Origin: Topomyia yanbarensis
Taxonomy: Eukaryota > Arthropoda > Insecta > Diptera > Culicidae
NCBI RefSeq assembly: GCF_030247195.1
Contig: NC_080671.1
Location: 191,702,104 to 191,766,103, forward strand
Direction of reading: 5' to 3'
DNA: 64,000 nt
A program made the position numbers and the translations under genes. The notes beneath the pieces are model-generated. The model saw only the letters and a program-made list of their open reading frames with translations, did not search any database and was not told where the DNA came from. This document shows, in pieces, positions 12,417-24,196 of this stretch. Positions within the stretch are counted from its first letter, which is position 1, and each line of letters begins with the position of its first letter.

Positions 12417-12497
12417 ACCCTATGGGCGGGCTGGAATTCGAACCCAGATGAGCTGCGTATAACGCAATCGATTTACCAACTACGCTATGCACGCTCC
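12417..12497 (-). mobile_element. tRNA-derived SINE head (pol III A and B boxes)
   Basis: Read on the minus strand this is a tRNA-like sequence: an A box TAGCGTAGTTGGTAA, an anticodon-arm-like region and a B box GGGTTCGAATTCC about 30 bases further on. The acceptor stem does not pair well (GGAGCG.. against ..CGCCCATAG), and the sequence continues into a non-tRNA body towards 12300, so it is a SINE head or tRNA pseudogene rather than a functional tRNA. Confidence 0.65.
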
Positions 12498-12882
12498 TTA
12501 CGAACATTTTGCTAAATGGCCATTTATCATAATGGACATTTGGCACAATTATTTTCATTATCAGGAAAATGGCTTCGCTGTTACTATATTCATTTGTAAA
12601 CGCATAGAAAACCTTTCTCTTTCACTCATATTCAAAAAAGGTAAGTTTATGATGTGTTGTTTATTAGATAATAAAACAAAGAAATAAGCAAAAATAATAG
12701 AATAACATTAATAACAATTATAACAATAATGTATTGTTTTTCATGATTTGATATTACTTTCGAATTTCACGGCAGATTTTGCTTTTTTTATTCATGAGTT
12801 GTTTTTTTGAGTTTCATGTTTAAAATGTAGGGAAATGTAAATTTTACCACCCAGATATTTTTATTATGTATCATATTAGAAC

Positions 12883-13377
12883 CACAGAGAACAGACATCC
12901 ATGATCGAACAAATCTTGAGCGTTTTTTCAAAAAGCCATATCTGCAATGAGTTACTCTCTTTGTTTACTTTCTCTTTCGATTTTTACGGCGTCACTTTAA
13001 CACTTTTCACTTATTTTATAGTACAGATCGAAAGACAGTGGTTTTAACTAGCATATTATGCAAAGAGTTGAGGGATAAATGTTAAAGTGACCGAATTATT
13101 AACAGAAGAGACAGTAAACAAAGAGAGTAACTCATTGCAGATATGACGTTTTGAAAAAACGCTCAAGAAATATGTTAATAAAATGTGTGTAAACTTTTGA
13201 ATGAATATGCGTTAAAACACTAGCGCCGCCACACCAACTTATCCCAACTATCCGTAAAATCCATTCCAGAACCGGTTCGAAATCCTGCTTGAATTCAGTA
13301 TGGAATCTGAGGCAAACGAAACATGCTTTTGAAGTGGAATCCATCCACTCAGAAGGCCGAACCGGTTCCGGAATGGT
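12883..13377 (-). mobile_element. CACAG-type MITE, partial copy with nested insertion
   Basis: Begins CACAGAGAACAGACATCCAT, the terminus of the 417-bp CACAG family, and continues after a nested MITE (12914-13168) with the family interior (cactagcgccgccacacca, tccaactatccgt type, accggttcgaaatcctg). It ends at about 13377, where it joins a piece of the CCCAGT/GCAAGCAG family, so the far terminus is missing. Confidence 0.7.
12914..13168. mobile_element. Nested MITE with roughly 50-bp terminal inverted repeats
   Basis: The left arm TCTTGAGCGTTTTTTCAAAA, continuing through gcaatgagttactctctttg, is mirrored at the right end (caaagagagtaactcattgc ... gctcaaga). Removing it restores the CACAG-family sequence gatcgaacaaa-tatgttaat, so the borders are supported by the host repeat. 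Confidence 0.75.
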
Positions 13378-13570
13378 TCCCAGTCACCATGGCAAGCAGA
13401 AGTTGAGCAAAGCGAAATTGATTCTGGCAGCGTTTTGTGCGAGAATTCTGGCTTCGCTCAAATGCAACAACCGTGTCTGACAAGCGGTTAAACTAACCGA
13501 TACTGCTCACTTTTAGCCAGAATCCAGCCAGGAATGTACGGCCAGGATTTCTGTGCGCTTTTGAAGTCTA
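13378..13570. mobile_element. Fragment of the CCCAGT/GCAAGCAG MITE family
   Basis: Starts cccagtcaccatggcaagcagaa and contains gttgagcaaagcgaaattga and ccagccaggaatgtacggcc, all shared with 23148-23636 and 34740-35585. The right half of the family consensus is absent. Confidence 0.6.
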
Positions 13571-15061
<1,491 letters not shown>

Positions 15062-15302
15062 AAAATGACTGAGTTTTTCGTTTGATTTTAATTTCACACA
15101 ACGACGACGACGTGAAATTTTACTCAATATATAGCGTTTGTTCTGAATGGCAGTAAGTGTAATTTTATGTCATTGAGCATGAAAAGTATATGTTTTATGT
15201 AAAATTTAACGGACCACGGTAATGTTCCGTCATTTTGTGAACTACAGTTTGTTGAATTGTGTCATGTTTGCAATTGTGTCAACGACAAAATTCCTATTTT
15301 TT

Positions 15303-15880
15303 TGGGTCAACAATATGAAAAAAAAAAACCATAATGTTGTGATTTTTCCAAGAAAATTATGAAAATTATTCTAAAGAAGCGTCTTTGTTTTAATAAAATT
15401 TTAGAGGAGCATTCAATTTCGCATCCAACGACCTATATTTATCATCAAAAGTGGTTGAAAAATGCCAGTTATTTTTTTTCAAATTTGAAACTTGCTCGCA
15501 TGAACTCTTAAGGGGTAAGTGAGGTATTGTCTCGCACTATAAGATGCTCTAATTATATCTTTCGTTATTTTTTCCAATTTCTAGCTCAAAGTTCACACGC
15601 ATCCTTTTGAATGTATACCTAATTGAGCCAAAAAAATCTATTTTTTGCAAATTTTATGAGACTGTCCCCTTAAAAGTTCATGCGAGCAAGTTTTTAATTT
15701 GAAAAAAAAAAATAACTGCCATTTGCAACCGCTTTCATAATAGGTTATTGGATGCAGAATTAAATTTTCTCTCTGAAATTTTATTAAATCAAAGACGCTT
15801 TCTAATAAAAATGTTGAGCAATTTTCATATTTTTAATGAAAAAATCACAAAATAATGGTTACTTTCATATTGTTGTCCCC
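15303..15880. mobile_element. Fold-back element with long (about 210-bp) inverted arms
   Basis: The left arm (15304-15515: gggtcaacaatatgaaaa ... cttgctcgcatgaactctta) is an imperfect reverse complement of the right arm (15665-15880: ttaaaagttcatgcgagcaag ... catattgttgtccc). The arms are separated by about 150 bp. No ORF. No clear target duplication. Confidence 0.75.
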
Positions 15881-16195
15881 TAAATCGCATAGTACTTTTA
15901 ACAAAAGTACATAATATACCATACCATTGGAAAAATAATTTCTTCTTCTTTCCAAAACACCCAGAGCACCGTGTAATCTGCCCCAGAAAATGCAATAATC
16001 TACATAACCTTAAGTACCCTTTTCACTAGCTCACAGAAAGTGAATTTGAAATCATCAGAATATCAGAAAGTGACCAATGACTAACTGACACGTTTTATAT
16101 CCGCCAATAAAATTTGGTTTCTTGGTTCACACAGTGTCATTGAGTCTGATTTGTAAGTACATAATTTAGTATGTACATATCAGTAAAAAACCTAT

Positions 16196-17525
16196 TTTAA
16201 TCCACCTAGCGGTGCAATTGTGCCTTTCTCAATCATGAATCACGAGAATGTGTGCGTTGTTTATATTCATTAAAAGCTTTTAAATGCATATATTACATTT
16301 TATTATTATACATCACATGACAACTATATACAGGAAAATAAATCATTATTCGAGTTCTAAAATTTTGAAAAAGAAAAAACAGCCACGGTAATATTGAACT
16401 AAAAAAAGGTGCAAAATCGGCAAAGTCCCAAAAAGTCGATTTTTATAAAAAAAAATTTCGAGATAACATAAAATCTCGACGTTTCATGCATTTTAAAGAT
16501 GTTTGGCATCAAAAATACGAATTCGATTTCTGAAATTTCATGAGGTTCCCCCTTTGAAAAAAAAAATTGAGTTCCGGCTTATATGGGAATTTCATATGTG
16601 ACCGGACGGTTTAGTCTATATTTCCGGAACCATATAAGCGATCCGTACGAAATTTTATAGACATCTATGGGGATATTATAGCTATCATTTGGGACTAAGA
16701 TTGTGAAAATCGGCCCAACCATTTCCGGGAAACTGATGTGAGTTCGTAAATTTTGAAAGATGGCCGCTTTTCCCGGACACTTCCGGAACCTTTTTTGCTT
16801 TCATCGAAGTATCGATTTGAATCACAATTTGCTATGTGATCGCACGCCACAACCTGTAACTCCGGAACCGGAAGTCGTATCGGGATGAAATTAAATAGCC
16901 ATTTACGGGGACGCAATACCTTTCATTTGAGGCCAAGTTTAGTCGAATCGGTCTAGCCATCTCCGAGAAACCGATGTGACTGTTATTCTAAATTTAGATA
17001 CTTCCGCCGGGGCTTCCGGAACTGAGGATGGTGGCCAATGTGGCCAAATAGACTTTGAATGGATGTTAGTGACCTAATACTACAAATCGAAACAGTTGTG
17101 GTCATATTTTGAAAAAAATTTCACCTTTATACATTCATTGCAGAATTTATTAAAATCGACATTTTCTGCGTGTTCGTACTTATCACCCTGTAAATCCGGA
17201 ACCGGAAGTCGGATCCATTAGAAATTCAATAGCAGCCTATGGGAACGTTGCACCTTTCATTTGAGACTAAGTTTGTCAAAATTGGTTCAGCCATCTCTGA
17301 GAAAAGTGAGTGAGATTGTGTTCGCGTACACACACACAGACGCACATACACACACACACACACATACATACACACACACATACATACATACACACACAGA
17401 CATTTGCCGAACTCGACGAACTGAATCGAATGGTATATGTCACTCGGCCCTCCGGGCCTCCGTTAAAAAGTCGGTTTTCAGAGCAATTGCAATACCTTTC
17501 TATTGAGAAAGGCAAAACACGGGTT
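16196..17525. mobile_element. Long non-autonomous repeat with TGCCTTTCTCAAT-type inverted ends, copy A
   Basis: The left end (tccacctagcggtgcaattg, tgcctttctcaat) and the right end (attgagaaaggcaaaac) are inverted. The interior repeats TTCCGGAACCGGAAGTC-like words and the phrase gaatcggtctagccatctcc, and holds a CA microsatellite (17327-17400). No transposase ORF. The left breakpoint of the large tandem duplication (16454) lies inside it, so the second copy (24197-25268) lacks the left 258 bp. A related element is cut by the right window edge. Confidence 0.6.
17327..17400 (+). repeat. CA/CATA microsatellite
   Basis: Runs of CA broken by CATACATA, inside the long non-autonomous repeat. Its duplicate is at 25070-25143. 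Confidence 0.9.
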
Positions 17526-17891
17526 TTAAAAACATCGTTTTACTGGTCCATTGTAAGCACCTAAATAGATTTCATTTAACAAATTTGAATGATAATATAC
17601 TTGTGTACACCAAGAATTCTCTAGAGATATCTAGAAATCTCTGGAGCATTCCTAGAGCACACTACTGCGCCACAACAGCGATAAATTGTCCGCACAAGAT
17701 TCCCTTATATCGAGTCGCCCGGTTGCTTGCGGTAAGATTGAGTTGTTTACTGTTTGCCTGCGTCGATATGCTGTAATCATGCGCCACTTTAACTTTTGTT
17801 GGAGTTCGCGGCCAACTGTGGGCCTATTCTATTTCAATAGCCCTTGTGTGGTACACTTCCGAGCAAAAGTATTGATGTTACGACCATACGT

Positions 17892-18308
17892 CACAGAGAA
17901 CAGACGTCCATCTTCAGCATTCAACTTGTGTAAAATCTCTAACGGTTTCGAAGGTAGTTTGGATATCTAAACCAGGTGCGCTACTGTCGTCATGTTTTTT
18001 TGTGGCTGAGTGCGACAGAATTGACAGCGGTTATTCCTCTACCCAGTCAAACTTGTCCGGAACCGATTCGGACTTCCAGCATGAATTCCAGCTCAAATGC
18101 GTCAACCGATAGAGTCGGAATCGGTTGTTTTCTTTGAGCTAGATTTCATGCAGAATCCATCCAGGATTTCGAACCGGTTCCGGAATCGATTTGACGGATA
18201 GTTGGGATAGGTTGGTGTGGCGGCGCTAGTGTTTTTAGTATATTAATTCAAATGTTTACACACGTTTTTTAAATATTTTTGTTCGATCATGGATGTCTGT
18301 TCTCTGTG
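17892..18308 (+). mobile_element. CACAG-type MITE, full length 417 bp
   Basis: Both ends carry the inverted repeat CACAGAGAACAGACRTCCAT. The 7-bp target duplication catacgt is exact (17885-17891 and 18309-18315). The interior holds a palindromic module rich in CCGGAACCGGTTCG, related to the independent CCCAGT palindromic MITEs. No ORF. Its sequence matches 34970-35386 (reverse orientation, same 417-bp length) as far as I can compare by eye. Confidence 0.9.
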
Positions 18309-19876
18309 CATACGTGGTCCAAATTCAATACGATTCGCTAGTATGTACTACCAAGCTGTCTCGTTTACACGTTCATGGGGAATGTGTATATCCGATTATT
18401 TTCAACCACACTGTTTGCGATGGCGATCGCCAAGTAGTCACGTAAGTCGCACCGCTCGACGCTTCATTGACTTGTATACGGTTCGAACCAGAAACCTTTG
18501 GAGAGAAACGATTTCAAACAAAGATCCTTTATCAGCACATCGGCAAGAATGTGTTGATTCGGCAAATATATTCCAATGAACTAAAATCAAACAAGCTGTT
18601 TATTTATTGGATGCATTTCCCACAAGACAATATGCAGTCGTGTGCTCAATTTGAAGTGAACGCACCAGACAGTGTTTATAATAAACTAAAAACACTTATA
18701 GCTCGTCCGGCACTAAAAATAGGTCCTTCAATTTTGTAATCATCCGGGGCTTTTTCGATAACCTTTGATTGACTAAGGCTGGAAAACAGTACCATAGCTT
18801 TAAAACGCTTAGTGTTGCTGTAGGGGGGACGGCATTGAAATGAATCGTTGAAAAATAAATACTTAAATATAGATAGGTCATATGTCAAAACGCAACCTCG
18901 AATCCAAAATAAATTACTAAACGTTAACCATGCAGCGACTCACGTTTGAGGAGCTTATTGAAGTAAATGATTGTAATATGGCTTGAATTAACCGGAGCAC
19001 ACAGCCAAAAATCATAAATCCAAACAAACAAAACCTATGACGTTTTATTTTGTAAACTTTGTTCAGCCACAGGGAACCCAATTTATAATCCCTTCTGGAC
19101 CCAATTTTATCTTATCAAATTCCCATTGTTTCTTTATTTGGTGATTATCAGCCTGTTCTCAAGCTGGGGTACAGATATACCATATTTGGAGAAGAATTTG
19201 GCATTAATCAACCTGGGACCTTCACCATAATTCAACTTAGAGTTCATAGTAAGTGTAGGAAAAGGTGGTCAAGCCAATTTGCTTTCGGCCTTTCGTGGAA
19301 GCAGAAGTCAAAGTTGGCGAGGGGTACATTTGTACCCCAGTGTACGCTTGCGGTCAGTGTTTCGTTCTGTCAGTGGAAATGTGACTAGTGATAGTACCAA
19401 TTTAAACACTGGTTGTTTTACTACGTAAGTAATAATTAGTATTATGTAATTGTTTTTAATCATTTATTCAATTAATTTAATTCAATCTTGAAGTAGAAAA
19501 AAATTCGTTCTCATTAACGCTGATTTTTACTTTTTTTTATTTTTTTAGTTTTTCAAAATAATAGCTTGCAAATATAATTGGTGCACAGTAGATGCTGTAA
19601 CAGTAGCATTGCGTGTTACCAATGTATTACGGTATTACTGGTAAGAAAAATATTTTCATTTCAATTTTCACTTCAATTCGTGGTATTTTCAAAAACTCGA
19701 TTTTTCAACCTTCGCTCTTCCAAATAATAGCTCTTTTTTAAAAATCTCTAGATTCCATTTTATACCATTTAGTAGTTTAGTTTAAATTTTGCAACAAAAA
19801 CGCGATTTTTCACTTTTTTGTCCAAGCAAATTTATGTTTCATTGATTCAAGAAATTCCGTACTTTCACCGAACAGC
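18309..19876. other. Mostly non-coding, with one uncharacterised 90-codon ORF
   Basis: The ORF at 18467-18739 (plus) has protein-like composition in its middle (NVLIRQIYSNELKSNKLF and FEVNAPDSVYNKLKTL) but I do not recognise it and see no splice signals or promoter that would make it a gene. It could be a captured gene fragment. At 19321-19338 there is a palindrome ggggtacatttgtacccc, matched by another at 20632-20649. Confidence 0.3.
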
Positions 19877-20535
19877 CACAGAGAACAGACGTCCATCTTC
19901 AGCATTCAACTTGTGTAAAATCCCTAACGGTTTCGAAGGTAGTTAGGATATCCAAACCAGGTGCGCTACTGTCGTCATGTTTTTTGGTGGCCGAGTTCGA
20001 CAGAATTGACATTCCCCTACCCAGTCAAACTAGTCTGGAACCGATTCGGACTTCCAGCATGAATTCCAGCTCAAATGCATCAACCGATAGAGTCGAAATC
20101 GGTTGTTTTATTTGAGCAAGATACCTTACTGAATCCATTCAGGATTGCGAATCGGTTCCGGAATGGATTTGACGGATAGTTGGGATAGGTTGGTGTGGTA
20201 GCGCTAGTGTTTATCGTATATTAATTCAAATGTTTTTTTAAATATTTTTTTTAAATATTTTTGTTCGATCATCAGTGGCGGATCCAGGGGGAGGGTCCTG
20301 GGGGTCCGGACCCCCTCCGAATTTTTTTAATTTGTTAAGAAATCTTAAAATAATTTCTATTTTAAATTCATTCTAAGCTCAAAATCATTCTAAATCTGAT
20401 TTAACCACCAAAACTTATTTGAGGTTATTAGATATTACGTACTATACACTGAACATTTCAAAATCAAAATTTCAGACCTCCTCCGAAATTTTTTTCTGGA
20501 TCCGCCCCTTTCGATCATGGATGTCTGTTCTCTGC
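19877..20535 (+). mobile_element. CACAG-type MITE interrupted by a hAT MITE
   Basis: Left end CACAGAGAACAGACGTCCAT. Right end atggatgtctgttctctg, with the last bases altered. The flanking 7-mers gaacagc and aaacagc agree at 6 of 7. The hAT-type MITE at 20273-20510 interrupts it near the right end. The duplicate in unit 2 is 27620-28278. Confidence 0.8.
20273..20510. mobile_element. hAT-type MITE, 238 bp
   Basis: Ends CAGTGGCGGATCCAG and, on the other strand, AAGGGGCGGATCCAG. The 8-bp duplication tcgatcat is exact on both sides (20265-20272 and 20511-20518), as expected for hAT. It is nested in a CACAG MITE. The duplicate is at 28016-28253. Confidence 0.85.
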
Positions 20536-20677
20536 AAAACAGCTGTTTTCGCAGTTAAAAAACGAAGAAATTGGTTTATTATACATTTATTTTGTTTGAA
20601 TTTTTACCTGCAAAAATTGCGATCAAACGCGTGGGGTACGTTTGTACCCCAGAGCAACGTTCTAAGCTAAAAAAGTA

Positions 20678-20774
20678 CCCAGTAAGGCTCAGCCGGAATC
20701 GATTGTGTTACTGGAGCCGGAGTACGAACTGGAACCAGCCAGAATTCCAGTTTTTCCGGTTGAACTTAGCTGGG
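20678..20774. mobile_element. Short CCCAGT/TGGG MITE flanked by TA
   Basis: Runs from cccagtaaggctcagcc to gaacttagctggg with TA on each side, and is related to 40574-40741. Only half of the palindrome is present. The duplicate is at 28421-28517. Confidence 0.6.
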
Positions 20775-20815
20775 TAAGTGTAACGTTCTAGGATTCAAAA
20801 TCCCTATCGTTGAAC

Positions 20816-21125
20816 CACAGAGAACAGATGTCAATCTTCAGCATTCAACTTGTGTAAAAATCCCTAACGTTTTCGAAGGTATATTTGGGATATCTCCACC
20901 AGGTGCGCTACTGTCGTCTTTTTTTAGTGGCTGAGTTCGACTGAATTGATAGCAGTTATATCTATACCCAGTCAAACCATTCCGGAACCGGCTCGTACTT
21001 CTGAGTGGATTCAGTTCGGATTCCAGTTGAAATGCATCAACCGATTGAGTCGGAAGCCATACTGAATCCATTCAGTATTCCGAACCGGTTCTGGAACGGA
21101 TTTGACGGGTAGTTGGGACAAGATG
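20816..21125 (+). mobile_element. CACAG-type MITE, right-truncated copy
   Basis: Starts CACAGAGAACAGATGTCAAT and keeps the family interior up to agttgggacaagatggtg, then the match stops. The duplicate is at 28559-28868. Confidence 0.7.
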
Positions 21126-21826
21126 GTGCAACTGAATTTTTATGGCTCCAAAAGGTAACTGAGGTTTCAAACAAACTATTAGGACCTTGGACCGATAAAT
21201 TCTATCACACCTATCCACCTAAAAGAACGATTTGCTTAGGTTGGTCCGAATAGCCCCGGGTTCTCCTATAATGTTAAGAACACTTTGTTCGTTAAGAACA
21301 TTCCTCTTACTAAATAATTTATCGCCGATAACCAAATGAATTAAATGCTCAGTCATCTTGCACACACCGTAGAGAACAAATCGTGTGTTCCCGTGTGACA
21401 CATAGTATACTATGAGTGGATTGCAAGCAGACACCAAATATGAGGCTAACTTACAAAAAACAAACATTGTGTGCTGCAAGTATAATTAAAAATATCACAT
21501 ATTGATTGATTGATTACCAATATGTTAAACTAAGTTTTACCGATTAGATTGCCATAGATAAGTACCTCAACGGTCTTTAAACAATATATTGGTATACCAA
21601 TAAAGCTGAATCGGAAACACCTACTGACGTCCCCTCAATGTTAACCATGGGTGGGTAAAAACTTTCCATTATTTACCTGCCCAAGCTGTTGCATTTGTTC
21701 CGCAGTCGAGGGAATTCGCTATCTTATCAAATCGTAAAACAATTTCCTCTGTCACTCGCGTGTCAACAATACCAACGAAAAATCAAATATGAGAACTTAA
21801 CCACGTGCCCCATCACAAACAATCTA
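21126..21826. other. Non-coding spacer
   Basis: No supported gene or element ends. The duplicate is at 28869-29569. Confidence 0.3.
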
Positions 21827-22046
21827 CAGTCGTGATTCGCTGGTTGGCCACTTTTTAACTGGACCACTTTTAGTTGGACCATTGTCCACCTAAAAAGAAT
21901 CTGAATATCAAAACTTCGTGTCAAATTTGCTTTGACAATCAAACTGACAATAATTAGAGATGCTAGCGTATACATTTTTGGTCCAACTAGAGAATCAAAT
22001 TCGTTAGTTGGACAGAGGGTGTGGCCCAACCAGTGAATCACGACTG
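21827..22046. mobile_element. Pogo/Tigger-like MITE flanked by TA
   Basis: Inverted ends CAGTCGTGATTCGCTGGTTG and its partner (caaccagtgaatcacgactg) with TA on both sides. CAGTC-type ends plus a TA target are typical of pogo-group elements. The interior repeats gttggacc/ggtccaac. The duplicate is at 29570-29789. Confidence 0.75.
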
Positions 22047-22109
22047 TAAATATATTGCGCATTACATACTAGTTGCACTGTACTGTACTGTTAGGAAAAA
22101 TGATAATGG

Positions 22110-22372
22110 CACAGAGAAGAGACGTTCATTTTCATCATTCAACTTGTGTAAAAATCCCTAACGGTTTCGAAGGTAGTTCGACTGAATTGACAGCAGTAAT
22201 ACCTCTACCCAGTCAAACCAGTCCGGAACCGGTTCGGACTTCTGAGTGGATTCAGTATGAATTCCAACTCAAATGCATCAACCAATTGAGTCGGAATCGG
22301 TTGTTTTCTTTGAGCAAGATTCCATATTGAATCCATTCAGGGTTTCGAACCGGTTCCGGAATAGATTTTACG
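22110..22372 (+). mobile_element. CACAG-type MITE, truncated copy
   Basis: Starts CACAGAGAAGAGACGTTCAT and contains cttgtgtaaaaatccctaacg and ccagtccggaaccggttcgg. Cut at 22372, where the AAGAGAAGAGACGACA element begins. The duplicate is at 29853-30115. Confidence 0.65.
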
Positions 22373-22410
22373 CTAAGAGAAGAGACGACAATAGCTTCTT
22401 GCTCTTCCTA

Positions 22411-22558
22411 CCCACTGAGACGTCCAAAAAATTGTTTCAAAATTGTTCAACACGGGTCCAACGATGGACATTTGTTGAACGGTTATTTGGACGTTGTCCA
22501 AATTGGTCCAACGAACGTCCTTTATTGGACGATTTTGAAACCAACCGTTCTTAGAGGG
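22411..22558. mobile_element. GACGTCC MITE, 148 bp
   Basis: From cccactgagacgtcc to accgttcttagaggg with TA on both sides. The interior holds repeated gtccaacg/cgttggac words. Other copies are at 40766-40913, 41315-41463, 41674-41821 and, in unit 2, 30154-30301. Confidence 0.85.
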
Positions 22559-22560
22559 TA

Positions 22561-22730
22561 CCCAGTTAAACTCATTCCGGAACCGGTTCGGATTTCTGAA
22601 TGGAGTCATTATGGATTCCAAATCAAATGCAACAACCGATTCCGACTCAGAATCGGTTGTTGCATTTGATTTGGAATCCATAATGACTCCATTCAGGATT
22701 CCAAATCAAATTCCGAATGGTTTGACCGGG
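22561..22730. mobile_element. Near-perfect palindromic MITE, 170 bp
   Basis: From cccagttaaactcattccgg to gaatggtttgaccggg, flanked by TA. The two halves are almost exact reverse complements meeting at gattccgactcagaatcgg. It shares its left TA with the neighbouring MITE. Relatives are 23996-24165, 30304-30473 and 39217-39291. Confidence 0.85.
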
Positions 22731-23147
22731 TAATTTTATCTACCAGGCCCTGTCGTAATTCTAAAAGAAGCATCCATCGTTGCCAGATTACATTTGCATG
22801 TTTTTCACAATTGCTGAAAATAATTGTTCCTCAAATATCGACCCTTTGTCAAGAATTCACAATAGTAGCTGTATTTAAAAATTGAATTTTATGTTAATTC
22901 GTGTCTCTCTTAACAACACACTTAGTTATATCGTCCTTCAGGGTATTTATTCAATTTGCATGAAATGTTCATGTGTGTGAAAAGTAGCCAAAATAAATTC
23001 AGCAGCACTGTTTCTCATCCCGTTTGAAAATATTATGAACGCTCTTGACTGGCAATACGACCAATCAGAAGCTGGTTCAATATTGAGATTAGGATTGGAT
23101 CAAATTGGCTACGCGATTGTCTTCTCTTCTCTTAGATTTTACAGATA

Positions 23148-23636
23148 CCCGGTCAGCGGGGCAAGCAGAAAGTTAGCAAAAGTTGAGCAAAGCGAAATTA
23201 ATGCTGGCAGAGTTTCTGCGAGCATTTTGCGCGATTTGTGCGAGAATTCTGGCAACGAATTCACTCAAATGCAACAACCGTTTCTGACAGCAGCGGTTAA
23301 ACCAACCAATGCTGCTCACCTTTATCCAGAATCCAGCCAGAAATATACGTCCAAGATATCTGCACGCTTCCTGCCACATCTTTGTCAGATATTTTGCTCG
23401 ATTCGTGCTAAATTCTACCAGGTAGGAATTGCCAGGATCTTTAAACAGGTTATGTCCGAGTTATGCCAGGGTTTTACTCGGTTCCTGTCAAAATTTGCCA
23501 GAACACGCGAGCGAAACCGAGTTCGCCCTAGCTCAACTAACCCGACAGGATACTGGCAGAAATCTGACAGGGCTGCCAAACCAAGACTCACAGAAATCTA
23601 GCAGAGCGGTCTCTGCCAGAAAATTTCCTCACTGCG
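23148..23636. mobile_element. CCCAGT/GCAAGCAG MITE, about 490 bp
   Basis: Starts cccggtcagcggggcaagcag and ends cagaaaatttcctcactg. The family is also at 34263-34692, 34740-35585, 36283-37030 and 41161-41612. The 188-codon ORF that crosses it (23035-23601) begins outside the element in an unrelated MITE and is accidental. The duplicate is at 30891-31379. Confidence 0.7.
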
Positions 23637-23995
23637 ATGTTGGAATGATGATAATGATGATGATCCCACCTCATACCCCCACAAATGTGTGAGCTGAACG
23701 ATTTATCTAGAAGATAATTAATATTTTAACTCATGACAAGACCAGTTAACAAAAAAAACGGACTGGTTCAATTTGCAGACATAGCCTTTCCTTCAAAAGA
23801 ACGTAACCAGATATATTTCGAATATTCCATCAACAACCAGGGTCCATCAAGAAAATTTCCATTCCGGGAAGATACTTGATTGAATCGGGAATTGAACCCA
23901 ATAGCTTCCATTTCTGATAATTCTCTGTAAGACACCTCCCGCCTGACCAAGACATCGGTACTACCCGTACTACCACCTGCTAAGGTGAGAAGAGA
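23637..23995. other. Non-coding spacer
   Basis: No supported gene or element boundary. Holds a short GATGAT run (23646-23663). The duplicate is at 31380-31738. Confidence 0.3.
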
Positions 23996-24165
23996 CCCGG
24001 TCAAACCATTCGGAATTTGATTCGGAATCCTGAATGGAGTCAGTATGGATTCCAAATCAAATGCAACAACCGATTCTGAGTCGGAATCGGTTGTTGCATT
24101 TGATTTGGAATCCATAATGACTCCATTCAGAAATCCGAACCGGTTCCGGAATGAGTTTAACTGGG
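23996..24165. mobile_element. Near-perfect palindromic MITE, 170 bp
   Basis: From cccggtcaaaccattcgg to gaatgagtttaactggg; the halves are reverse complements around gattctgagtcggaatcgg. Same family as 22561-22730 in the opposite order. No TA flank is visible here. The duplicate is at 31739-31908. Confidence 0.8.
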
Positions 24166-24196
24166 GACGAGCCTAGTGGCAGTGCAAACACAGACT

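Larger units (their letters stand above)
22373..23135. mobile_element. AAGAGAAGAGACGACA MITE carrying two stacked MITEs
   Basis: Ends cgctaagagaagagacgac and gtcttctcttctcttag are the same family as 5036-5483. Two smaller MITEs (22411-22558, 22561-22730) sit at a TA in the family consensus; removing them restores the phrase gcttcttgctcttcctaatttt. The duplicate is at 30116-30878. Confidence 0.8.
16454..24196 (+). repeat. 7,743-bp tandem duplication, unit 1
   Basis: Every long ORF and every repeat in this segment recurs exactly 7,743 bp downstream. The first shared base is 16454 (aatttcgagataac) and the last is 24196. I noticed only two substitutions between units: A16879 against G24622 and C17658 against T25401. 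Head-to-tail orientation. The junction has a 2-bp AA microhomology. Either a very recent segmental duplication or an assembly duplication. Confidence 0.95.

Noticed and set aside
12417..12497. Functional tRNA gene
   Set aside because: A and B boxes are present but the acceptor stem does not pair and the sequence continues into a SINE body.
18289..18739. Host gene exon in the duplicated unit
   Set aside because: Protein-like composition but no recognised family, promoter or splice sites; kept only as an uncharacterised ORF.
23035..23601. 188-codon ORF (and its duplicate at 30778-31344)
   Set aside because: It crosses the boundary between two different MITEs and has no domain; other copies of the same MITEs do not keep the frame.
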